Below are positions 6,843 through 13,620 of a DNA stretch of 27,022 nt, piece by piece. The notes under the pieces were generated by a model. The model was given only the letters and a program-made list of their open reading frames with translations. It ran no database searches and was not told where the DNA came from. Origin of the DNA: a virus. Numbering within the stretch: the first letter of the stretch is position 1; every line of letters begins with the position of its first letter. The stretch spans positions 1-27,022 of IMG/VR virus record IMGVR_UViG_3300046792_000038; one strand, written 5' to 3'. A program made the position numbers and the translations under genes.

Positions 6843-7766
6843 ATGTTACTAAGGAAATTATTCTACTTAAATCAACTAACTATTGATGAAAAAGAAGGTG
6901 ATGAAAAACCTGGCGGAGGTGATGAAGCCAAACCTACTTTAGATGAGGCTATAGATAAAGCAACTAAAGATTTAGATAAAGATGATGAAGATAGCAAGAA
7001 GGATGATGATAAAGAGGATGATAAGAAGGAAGATACTGATGATAAAGATGAAGACGAAGATGAAGATGAGGAAGATGATCTAGATGAGGATCAAAAAATT
7101 CAGGCTAAGAACGTCTTTAAACTTCTTAATAATCCTAATACTTCAATAGAGACTTTAAGAGCATTAGCCGCGCAAGCGGGATTAAAGTTAGAACAAATAG
7201 AGACTAAAAAAGAAGAGACTGCTGCAAAGAAAACGATTAAGGACATCGTAAAGGATAAAATAGGGGCTAAGTATCCTTTCTTAACAGAAGATTTAGGCGA
7301 TTTACTTGAAGATTTATTTAAAACTCAAATAACCGAGTCTACAAAAGACATTAGAACTAAGATTGCTGAGGGTGAACTTAATATACTTAAGGAAAGAATT
7401 GTTGCAGCTCAGGAAAAAGTAGTTTCTGAGTATGTAGATGTTCCAGTAGCAGTTTTAAAGGAATTTGTTAGGATGCAGGAAAATGGTGAGATTGTTCCTG
7501 GACCTAAACAACCTCCAGAAAAATTTATTAGGTTAGGAATCCGCGAGGCTGCGGAAAACCTTAAAATTTCACTAGTTAAAAAGTCTACAGGTTCTAGTGA
7601 AAGTACGTCTAAAAAGAAATCATCTCCATTAGATGAGTTAACGTCAAAGAGTAGGTCTTCTTCCAGTTCCATGAAAGATGGGATTAAATCTACCCAAGTC
7701 AAGAATATTAACGATGCTATAAGACTTGCAGAGGAGTCTATAGCTAAAGAAATGAAGAAGGCATAG
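6843..7766 (+). CDS. Scaffolding-like protein, 307 aa
   Basis: ATG 6843 has AGGAG six bases upstream. Residues about 30-85 form an extremely acidic, Asp/Glu/Lys-only stretch (for example DEDEDEDEEDDLDEDQ). The rest is helix-rich with charged heptads and a basic Ser-rich C-terminal part (KKSTGSSESTSKKKSSPL), ending LAEESIAKEMKKA. Low complexity, high charge, lack of cysteine and a position directly before the capsid gene fit a scaffolding protein that shapes the procapsid and then leaves. No protease motif is visible. The function is inferred from composition and order. Confidence 0.75.
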   Translation: MLLRKLFYLNQLTIDEKEGDEKPGGGDEAKPTLDEAIDKATKDLDKDDEDSKKDDDKEDDKKEDTDDKDEDEDEDEEDDLDEDQKIQAKNVFKLLNNPNTSIETLRALAAQAGLKLEQIETKKEETAAKKTIKDIVKDKIGAKYPFLTEDLGDLLEDLFKTQITESTKDIRTKIAEGELNILKERIVAAQEKVVSEYVDVPVAVLKEFVRMQENGEIVPGPKQPPEKFIRLGIREAAENLKISLVKKSTGSSESTSKKKSSPLDELTSKSRSSSSSMKDGIKSTQVKNINDAIRLAEESIAKEMKKA

Positions 7767-7767
7767 A

Positions 7768-8988
7768 ATGAAAGAGCGAAAAGTTAGTTTTGGTCGAATG
7801 CTTTTTGCGCTTGGAATTTTATCTGCTCAAATTTATTCACTAATTCTTCTTTTTTCTCATCATACTTATGAAGGAGTCTCACTTGCAACTATAACTTTTG
7901 GTGATACCGCGGCACCTTCAGATATTGCAAAATATTTTGATGCCTTATTTACCCAAAGTTTGGCGAATAGTCGAGGTTTGTTAGTAGATCAAATCGGTGC
8001 AAGTAACGCTTTCTTGCACATGATTATGAAATCAGATTCTTATGAGTCCGCGGATGGTGGAACACACATTGAAGAAGAATTAATGTATGCTCTTTCTCCG
8101 ATGGAATCTTATGATGGATTTGATGAATTAAGTACTGCTGAAACTGATGGTGTAACTGCCGCAATTTATGAGTGGCGTCAGCTTGCTACTCCAGTTACAT
8201 ATTCAATGAAGCAGATTATTCAGAATCGCAGAAAGATTATTAATCTTGTTAAAACTAAGATGACTCAGTGCTCAATGGGTATTGAGGAAGGTTTTTCAAG
8301 TAATTTTATGCGTGGTGGTGGTGATGCTTTAATTGACACACCAAAAACTAATCCTATTAATGGTTCACTTTCTATTGAACCATTAGGAAAACTAGTTAAG
8401 TTTGATCCTACAACCTCTACTTTGATTGGAAATATTAATCAAAGTACTTCTACATGGTGGAGGAATCAGACAAAGACTTCTGCTTCTGGAACTAACACAG
8501 GTAGTACATTCATTGCAGAATGGATGAATATTTATAATACTTGTGCACTAGGAACTGGTGGTGCTCCTGATATTTGTTTGGCAGATCAGCAAACATATGA
8601 GATTGCATCTATGTCTCTTTATCAGAAGTATCGTCAAACAAGTTCAGATACAAATTTTCCATTTACTAATATTCGTATCCCTTTTGGTAATGGCCAAAGT
8701 CTATTAGTTATGGATGATAAGGTTCCAGACGCATTTAGTAATTTAACATCTACAGCTACTTTTGGTACAATGTATCTGTTAAATTCTAAATTTTTCAAGA
8801 TTCGTCCTATTGAAGGTCGAGATTTTGAAATGTTGGAAGATGAGAATGGAAAAGTATTTACTAAACCTGCAAATCAGGATGCGCGAGTTGGACATTGTGC
8901 ATGGATGGGACAGGTTACAGTAAATAATCGTAGAAAACATGGCGTCTGGGGTAAAATCCAGCGTTCGGCTGCATTTACTTTTAGCTAG
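7768..8988 (+). CDS. Major capsid protein, 406 aa
   Basis: It follows the scaffold gene by one base. From about residue 43 the sequence (ITFGDTAAPSDIAKYFDALF, then NSRGLLVDQIGASNAFL) has the usual look of phage major capsid proteins. Further on, GIEEGFSSNFMRGGG and the C-terminal MYLLNSKFFKIRPIEGRDFE and QVTVNNRRKHGVWGKI segments fit an HK97-like fold. The odd part is the first ~40 residues: a basic start (KERKVSFGR) and a hydrophobic run MLFALGILSAQIYSLILLF resembling a signal or membrane segment. No in-frame ATG, GTG or TTG lies near residue 40, so the extension seems genuinely translated; AAGG is six bases before the ATG. Confidence 0.85.
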   Translation: MKERKVSFGRMLFALGILSAQIYSLILLFSHHTYEGVSLATITFGDTAAPSDIAKYFDALFTQSLANSRGLLVDQIGASNAFLHMIMKSDSYESADGGTHIEEELMYALSPMESYDGFDELSTAETDGVTAAIYEWRQLATPVTYSMKQIIQNRRKIINLVKTKMTQCSMGIEEGFSSNFMRGGGDALIDTPKTNPINGSLSIEPLGKLVKFDPTTSTLIGNINQSTSTWWRNQTKTSASGTNTGSTFIAEWMNIYNTCALGTGGAPDICLADQQTYEIASMSLYQKYRQTSSDTNFPFTNIRIPFGNGQSLLVMDDKVPDAFSNLTSTATFGTMYLLNSKFFKIRPIEGRDFEMLEDENGKVFTKPANQDARVGHCAWMGQVTVNNRRKHGVWGKIQRSAAFTFS

Positions 8989-9014
8989 ACTTTAATTTAT
9001 ACCCTAATCACAGG

Positions 9015-9095
9015 ATTGGGGCCTTAAGCAAGTTTCAGAGAATATTAATAACCTTACCGTTATGCGAGTTCTTTGATTCTTTAGGCCCCAATTTT
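9015..9095 (+). terminator. Long nested stem-loop after the capsid gene: terminator or structured RNA
   Basis: ATTGGGGCCTTAAG (9015-9028) pairs with CTTTAGGCCCCAAT (9079-9092) with one mismatch in 14, followed by a short T run. Inside the 50-base loop AGAGAA (9037-9042) pairs with TTCTTT (9069-9074, one G-U), and ATAAC (9048-9052) pairs with GTTAT (9059-9063). The nested pairs make one long hairpin-like fold. A typical intrinsic terminator has a much shorter loop, so this may instead be a partial terminator, mRNA stabiliser or processing site that sets capsid versus decoration protein levels. Confidence 0.6.
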
Positions 9096-9131
9096 AAGTC
9101 AAGATGAGACCGACAAAAGGGATCAATTTCA

Positions 9132-9665
9132 ATGAGATTTAAAGTAGTTGGAAGTAAGCGCGATGTAATGGCCGCAGTTTTCCGAAATTCTGATACTATT
9201 CCAATTAAAGCTGGATCTCCAGTTTTTCTAGCTTGTTCAGGAACAGAAGATGGTTTACGCTGTGTTTCTTCAAATAATTTGGCCGCAGCTTTACAGGGAA
9301 ATTACTTTGGTATCGCCTATAATGCTGTAGCTGTTAATGCTTTTGGAGAAGCCCAGGTTTTTGGATTTAATGATGGTGTTCGACTTCGAGTTTCTACAAG
9401 AGCCGTAGCATCTTCAGATGTCTGGGCAAGTTATCCGGCTGGTGGTATTGGAGATCAATTAGTTCCTATTACTGGAACTGGAACTCTTGCAGGAAGTTTG
9501 GATGCTGATCAGGGATTTTCTAATAATCTATCTCAAGCATTCTCAGTTTACTGCAAAGTTAGACTTGGACAAACTTATGCTTCTCAAACAACTCAAGCAT
9601 CTAGTTTGTTATCAGGACAGACTGCATCCTTCTTGACAGTTAAGGTTCAAGTTCACTCTATGTAA
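9132..9665 (+). CDS. Capsid decoration or head-fibre type structural protein, 177 aa
   Basis: ATG 9132 has AAGGG about ten bases upstream. The protein is Ala/Gly/Ser/Val-rich and beta-prone, with few charges. Its opening MRFKVVGSKRDVMAAVFRNS followed by IPIKAGSPVFLACSGTEDGL has the style of small capsid-associated proteins encoded directly after the major capsid gene. It is enclosed by the nested stem-loop and a strong terminator, so it may be made as a separate abundant transcript. No catalytic motif is seen. The alternative is a minor structural protein of another type. Confidence 0.6.
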   Translation: MRFKVVGSKRDVMAAVFRNSDTIPIKAGSPVFLACSGTEDGLRCVSSNNLAAALQGNYFGIAYNAVAVNAFGEAQVFGFNDGVRLRVSTRAVASSDVWASYPAGGIGDQLVPITGTGTLAGSLDADQGFSNNLSQAFSVYCKVRLGQTYASQTTQASSLLSGQTASFLTVKVQVHSM

Positions 9666-9671
9666 ACTTTT

Positions 9672-9703
9672 TGGGGGAGATAAACTCCCCCATATTTCTT
9701 CTT
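9672..9703 (+). terminator. Strong intrinsic terminator
   Basis: TGGGGGAG (9672-9679), loop ATAAA, then CTCCCCCA (9685-9692): a perfect 8-base GC-rich stem followed by TATTTCTTCTT. It lies seven bases after the stop of the decoration-type gene and ends the head block before the glycosyltransferase cassette. Confidence 0.85.
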
Positions 9704-9714
9704 AAAGGATAGAT

Positions 9715-10587
9715 ATGGAAAATAAGGTAGATATCTCAAATAAAAGGGTTTTTGTACTGGTTAATACCCTACAATCTGTAAACTCTAATGTTTACGCTAA
9801 TCATTGTCATTTTTTTACTTATTCAGCTAAAAATATACCTGGAATTAAATTTGAATTTTGGACCCCAGAAAGAATGGCTATAGATACAGCACGAAATACA
9901 GCCGCTCAAATGGCTATGGAAATGAACTGTGACTATTTAATGTTTATAGATGATGATGTCATGGTTCCACCGGATACTTTAGAAAAACTATTACTTGCTG
10001 ACAAGGATATTATAGCCGGACTCGTTATTATTCGTGGGTACCCGTTTAATAACATGGCATTTAAGTATAAGGAAAATACTATTAAAGACGGTAAAGAGGT
10101 CAGAAATCTTGATTTTTTCAACGATTTAGAAAAAGAATATGTTTATAATGATGAGTGGTATCAAAAAGAAGATATAGTTAAGGTAATAGGTGAGGAGGAA
10201 GCAACTAAACTACCTTACCGTTATAAAGAAATCCAAGAATGTGATGCTATTGGTTTCTCATGTGCTTTAATTAAGATTGATGTCTTAAAAGCGTGTCCTA
10301 AACCATACTTTTTAACTGCAAAAAATCATACTGAAGATGTTTATTTCTGTATGAAGGTGCAGGATAGTTTAGATCCTAAACCTGGAATTTTTCTACATAC
10401 TGGAGTTCAACCGGGGCATATGATGAATGCTGAGCCAGTAGAATTTGCTATTAAAGGTAAATTAAAAGCATTTTTTGATAGTTTAATGGATGAGGCTAAG
10501 TTATATCGTGGTGAAACAGACGATGGTATAGCTAGAAATCAAGCGTATATTGATGCGTGCGTAGCTCAAGTTAGGAGAACAAAATGA
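9715..10587 (+). CDS. GT-A type glycosyltransferase (family 2-like), 290 aa
   Basis: Residues 12-80 form a nucleotide-sugar binding fold: VFVLVNTLQSVN, then ARNTAAQMAMEMNCDYLMFIDDDV with the DDD metal/nucleotide motif at 79-81. Further on are CDAIGFSCALIKIDVL (176-191), TEDVYFCMKV (206-215, the ED acceptor/base region) and VQPGH (231-235), all usual for GT-A enzymes. ATG 9715 has AAGGA upstream and follows the terminator, so a promoter between 9693 and 9714 or read-through is needed. The gene ends in an ATGA overlap with the methyltransferase. Substrate unknown: a virion protein, modified DNA base or host surface sugar are options. Confidence 0.85.
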   Translation: MENKVDISNKRVFVLVNTLQSVNSNVYANHCHFFTYSAKNIPGIKFEFWTPERMAIDTARNTAAQMAMEMNCDYLMFIDDDVMVPPDTLEKLLLADKDIIAGLVIIRGYPFNNMAFKYKENTIKDGKEVRNLDFFNDLEKEYVYNDEWYQKEDIVKVIGEEEATKLPYRYKEIQECDAIGFSCALIKIDVLKACPKPYFLTAKNHTEDVYFCMKVQDSLDPKPGIFLHTGVQPGHMMNAEPVEFAIKGKLKAFFDSLMDEAKLYRGETDDGIARNQAYIDACVAQVRRTK

Positions 10588-11114
10588 AGTTGAACTACGG
10601 ATGTGGAGAGACTAAATTAAAAGATTTTATCAATATAGATGTAGAAGAATCAGTTAAACCTGATCTTGTTCTTGATTTAAAGGTACATCCATTCCCATAT
10701 GAAGCGGAAACAGTAGATTTGATTCATTGTATCCATAATATTGAACATATTGAACAAAGATATTGGCCGCAAATTTTTTGTGAGTTTTGGAGAGTACTTA
10801 AACCTGAAGGTGAATTACGTCTAGCTTATCCTGAGTTTGAAAAAGTAGCTTTTAATTTCTTAGAGAATACAAGAGGTCAGCGGGATTTTTGGAGAGCTAC
10901 TTTATATGGTAGACAACTTTATCCAGGTGATTATCATGTTGTTCCAATGGTTACGGCCGAAGTAGAAGAATATCTAACTTCTTGTGGGTTCCATAATATA
11001 GGATCTGCACCAGAACCGTTTAGAGAATATAATACTTTCTTAATAGCTAATAAAGGTCCTGCTCCCATGACTAGGGAAAATCTATTAGTTAAAGAAATCT
11101 TTTTACAAAAATGA
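10584..11114 (+). CDS. SAM-dependent (class I) methyltransferase-like protein, 176 aa
   Basis: Motif I is LNYGCGETKLKDFINIDV (residues 3-20), with the Gly-Cys-Gly loop and the acidic Asp19 that would bind the SAM ribose. VDLIHCIHNIEHI (44-56) and EFWRVLKPEGELRL (67-80) match the later core motifs of small-molecule or sugar methyltransferases. No DPPY/NPPY amino-methyltransferase motif or PC motif is present, so this is not a typical DNA methylase. It overlaps the glycosyltransferase (ATGA at 10584-10587) and the next gene (ATGA at 11111-11114). Together these suggest glycosylation and methylation of the same target. Confidence 0.8.
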   Translation: MKLNYGCGETKLKDFINIDVEESVKPDLVLDLKVHPFPYEAETVDLIHCIHNIEHIEQRYWPQIFCEFWRVLKPEGELRLAYPEFEKVAFNFLENTRGQRDFWRATLYGRQLYPGDYHVVPMVTAEVEEYLTSCGFHNIGSAPEPFREYNTFLIANKGPAPMTRENLLVKEIFLQK

Positions 11115-11365
11115 AATTAGTTGATTTGGAACCTAAATGGTTTACGTTAGGTTGGAGTACATTCGGTGCAAATCATGTGGGTTTAACTTTTAAATGCCCT
11201 CATTGTCTAAGTATAAGGTTAGCTGTAAATTTTGAAGATATAGGTTCTGGAAAAATTTGGGAGAAAACTGGTGATGACTTTACTAATATTTCGTTCTATC
11301 CTTCTATAAATGCAGAACAATCTGGCCATTGGCATGGCTGGATAATTAATGGCGAAATAAAATGA
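11111..11365 (+). CDS. DUF6527-like zinc-binding protein, 84 aa
   Basis: The layout is FKCPHCLSIRLAV (Cys29-x2-Cys32), then a Trp-containing loop, ISFYPSINAEQSGHWHGWIINGEI (60-83) with 'PSI' and two histidines (73 and 75). This pattern of one CPxC pair, a PSI motif and a HxH near the C-terminus recalls DUF6527-like phage proteins, which are thought to bind zinc; their role is unknown. Both ends overlap neighbours by ATGA, placing it firmly in the glycosyltransferase-methyltransferase-connector chain. Confidence 0.65.
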   Translation: MKLVDLEPKWFTLGWSTFGANHVGLTFKCPHCLSIRLAVNFEDIGSGKIWEKTGDDFTNISFYPSINAEQSGHWHGWIINGEIK

Positions 11366-11988
11366 GTAGTTTTGCAGATATAAAGACTGATATAAGAGAG
11401 AATCTTAATGATTCTGGCATTACATATTATTCAGCCGCAGATATGACTGAATCTATGGAAGATGCTTATTCTGATGTTTTATTCAGGACCAGATGTTCAA
11501 TTAAGAAGGTTACATTAAGTTTTATAGCAGGATGCTATTACGACTTTAAGTTTTTAGGCGTGGAAGACTTCATGTGTGTTATTGCTATTTTTAATAATAA
11601 CACAAATCATTGGCTTTTAGATGATGTTACAATAAAGGATCTTGATTCTATCCGCACTGATTGGGAAATAGCAGAAGGCCAACCACAAGTATGGTGCCCA
11701 CTAAATTTTGAACTTAATGTGATTTGGCCATATTTATCTGTGCCAACTGGTACTTTTGACCTTTATTATGCTGCAAAAGCAGCAAATATAGATGATGATA
11801 CAGACACTCCATTAATAGCTAGTGATGCTCAAAGTCTTTTAGAACAATATTGTTCTGGGGATTTATTAGAACAAGCGGAAGAATATACTAAAGCTAACGA
11901 ATACTTTAAAGACTACGAGGATACTCTTTCTGAATATTTTGATCGTGTGAAGAATCTAGCAAGGCGAGATTTATTAATTAAAATTTAA
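11362..11988 (+). CDS. Head-tail connector (adaptor) type protein, 208 aa
   Basis: The N-terminus SSFADIKTDIRENLNDSGITYYSAADMTESMEDAY is a helical segment typical of podovirus adaptor proteins that bind below the portal. The central part is beta-rich and the end is helical (EEYTKANEYFKDYEDTLSEYFDRVKNLARRDL), as in connector subunits. It starts by an ATGA overlap with the zinc-binding gene and is followed by a second connector-like gene. I recognise the style rather than a precise family. The alternative is another neck protein. Confidence 0.6.
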   Translation: MSSFADIKTDIRENLNDSGITYYSAADMTESMEDAYSDVLFRTRCSIKKVTLSFIAGCYYDFKFLGVEDFMCVIAIFNNNTNHWLLDDVTIKDLDSIRTDWEIAEGQPQVWCPLNFELNVIWPYLSVPTGTFDLYYAAKAANIDDDTDTPLIASDAQSLLEQYCSGDLLEQAEEYTKANEYFKDYEDTLSEYFDRVKNLARRDLLIKI

Positions 11989-12025
11989 ACTCTAGCTTAG
12001 TTTGAATCGAACTTCAAACTAGAGT
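11989..12025 (+). promoter_or_regulatory. Intergenic bulged stem-loop before the second connector gene
   Basis: AGTTTGAA (11999-12006) pairs with TTCAAACT (12013-12020) around a TCGAAC loop. ACTCT (11989-11993) pairs with AGAGT (12021-12025), leaving a five-base bulge AGCTT. The stem is 13 pairs, begins directly after the stop of the upstream gene and ends nine bases before the ATG at 12035. No T run follows, so an intrinsic terminator is unlikely; mRNA processing or translational control is more plausible. Confidence 0.5.
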
Positions 12026-12034
12026 ACGTCACGG

Positions 12035-12715
12035 ATGCCTCTTTTTACTTCGAGTCAGATAAACAGGTATAGTTTAGCTGCCGAACAAGCATTTACAACA
12101 GAATATCCATGTATAGTTGATAGAGTAGCATTACCTATTCTTTCAGGGACATCACTATATATTTTAAGTGATAATGTTACTAATATTCGACGTATTACCT
12201 ACAGAGGGATAAAATTAGACCCTTTTTCTCATCGAGATTTTCGAGAGAAAATTAATGGGGCTACTTCTTCAGGTACTCCTACAGATTACGTTTATAATAA
12301 TGTAGGTCAAATGACTATTAAGTTATTTCCTACTCCTATTGAAACCCTACCATCTTCTCAACTTAATCTATTTACTCCCAGTGTTATTAAAACACAGTGT
12401 ATTGTGGAATTTTACACTGTCGCGGATGGTATAGGTTATAAACTCCCAGATTATATTCGTAGAAGACTTTTAAAGGCATATGTCCTACGCCAACTTTTTC
12501 TTGCCGAAGGCAAAGGACAGAATCTTAAAGCAGCAAAATACTGGTCCGCAAAGTGGAATTATTTAATGAGATCTTATGGGGAACAGGTATATGACCAGTT
12601 AAATACACCACGAAGATTAATATCTAATTCTGGTATAGGGATGAGAAGACAATATCTAGCTCAACCTCAGTTACCAATAGCAATGCAAGGATATGGAGTA
12701 GATCCAGGAGAATAA
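12035..12715 (+). CDS. Second connector / tail-adaptor type protein, 226 aa
   Basis: The segment VALPILSGTSLYILSDNVTNIRRITYRGIKLDPFS..DF and later SGTPTDYVYNNVGQMTIKLFPTP matches the way podovirus tail-tubular or adaptor proteins read ('ipLyeLp..v..i..i.yrG..L.P...' and 'G.P..Y...ng..i.l.P.P'). The C-terminal half is helical and basic (YIRRRLLKAYVLRQLFLAEG). It would extend the portal toward the tail. The ATG at 12035 lacks a clear ribosome binding site and lies just behind a bulged stem-loop, so its translation may be controlled. A MCP-like or fibre role is unlikely. Confidence 0.6.
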   Translation: MPLFTSSQINRYSLAAEQAFTTEYPCIVDRVALPILSGTSLYILSDNVTNIRRITYRGIKLDPFSHRDFREKINGATSSGTPTDYVYNNVGQMTIKLFPTPIETLPSSQLNLFTPSVIKTQCIVEFYTVADGIGYKLPDYIRRRLLKAYVLRQLFLAEGKGQNLKAAKYWSAKWNYLMRSYGEQVYDQLNTPRRLISNSGIGMRRQYLAQPQLPIAMQGYGVDPGE

Positions 12716-12716
12716 G

Positions 12717-13169
12717 ATGATAGAAAAAAAGTCAGTTAGTTTAGCCGCAGTCAGATTAATTAATGCTGATATTTTAGCATTACCTACTACAGGTATTGAA
12801 TTGATTCCAGCCCCAGGGGCCAATAGAATTATAGTTCCTATTCATACTATACTTCATTTTAGGTCATCCGCGGCCTATACTAATTTCGATACTTTAATGG
12901 CACTTTATTTGGCTCGCGGGAGTGGAGGAAGTAGGATTCAGTACCATAATTCACCTGATCTTTTATTAGGTCAGACAGTTAATTATACAAGTATAATGCG
13001 TCCTGCTACAGACTTATTAGATGCTATAATGACTGATGCTGATACTGATGTAGTTAATAAAGCATTAAATATTAAGATGGATAATGCTTTAGGCAATTTG
13101 ACAGGTGGCGCGGCTGGAAATCTTCTTATAGTATCAACGCTATTTTATATTGCAAATATTCAGTTATAG
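12717..13169 (+). CDS. Structural protein of unknown type, 150 aa
   Basis: ATG 12717 has GGAG about eight bases upstream, inside the previous gene's end. The sequence is hydrophobic and beta-prone: IELIPAPGANRIIVPIHTILHF, then NALGNLTGGAAGNLLIVSTLFYIANIQL. The 'l.paPGa.kiIv...' pattern is common in small virion proteins of phages, often beside fibres or connectors. No enzyme motif is visible. Its place between a connector and the next small structural gene supports a virion role; exact position in the particle is unknown. Confidence 0.5.
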   Translation: MIEKKSVSLAAVRLINADILALPTTGIELIPAPGANRIIVPIHTILHFRSSAAYTNFDTLMALYLARGSGGSRIQYHNSPDLLLGQTVNYTSIMRPATDLLDAIMTDADTDVVNKALNIKMDNALGNLTGGAAGNLLIVSTLFYIANIQL

Positions 13170-13178
13170 GAGATTTAA

Positions 13179-13616
13179 ATGGCAGCCTTTACAAAATATG
13201 AACAGTTCGTAGAAGATTTATGCCAGAAAGTACATGATCTATTTGGAACATCTGGATCAACTGCTGATGTATTAAAAGTAGCCTTAACTAATACTGCTCC
13301 AGTTGTGGGAACGCATAAATTATTAGCAGATATTACTGAAATTGGAGCAGGAAACGGTTATACCGCAGGCGGAACTACTGCTACATTATCTGGAACTAGA
13401 TCTGGTGGAACTTTTACTGCGGCTGGAACAAATATTGTTTTTACTGCTTCTGGAGGAACAATAGGACCATTTAGATACGCTGTATTGTATAATAGTACTC
13501 CTGGAAGTCCATTAAAACCATTAATAGGTTATTGGGATTATGGTTCTTCAATTACGTTAAATGATACAGAAACATTCACAGTAACATTTGGTGCAAGCAT
13601 CTTTACTATTGCTTAA
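13179..13616 (+). CDS. Structural protein, capsid/tail accessory type, 145 aa
   Basis: ATG 13179 follows AGGAG. The protein opens MAAFTKYEQFVEDLCQKVHD and continues LKVALTNTAPVVGTHKLLADITEI, GNGYTAGGT, then FTASGGTIGPFRYAVLYN and LIGYWDYGSSITL. This is a recurrent phage structural protein of about 130-150 residues; I know the pattern from many tailed phages, where it is called a structural or head-fibre-like protein without proven function. It may be the base or partner of the following fibre gene, whose start lies four bases after its stop. Confidence 0.6.
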   Translation: MAAFTKYEQFVEDLCQKVHDLFGTSGSTADVLKVALTNTAPVVGTHKLLADITEIGAGNGYTAGGTTATLSGTRSGGTFTAAGTNIVFTASGGTIGPFRYAVLYNSTPGSPLKPLIGYWDYGSSITLNDTETFTVTFGASIFTIA

Positions 13617-13620
13617 TTAA

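Noticed and set aside
7860-7910. GAAGGAG near codon 36 of the capsid gene as a ribosome binding site for a shorter capsid protein
   Set aside because: No ATG, GTG or TTG in frame lies at suitable distance; the nearby TTG is out of frame and hits a stop at once.
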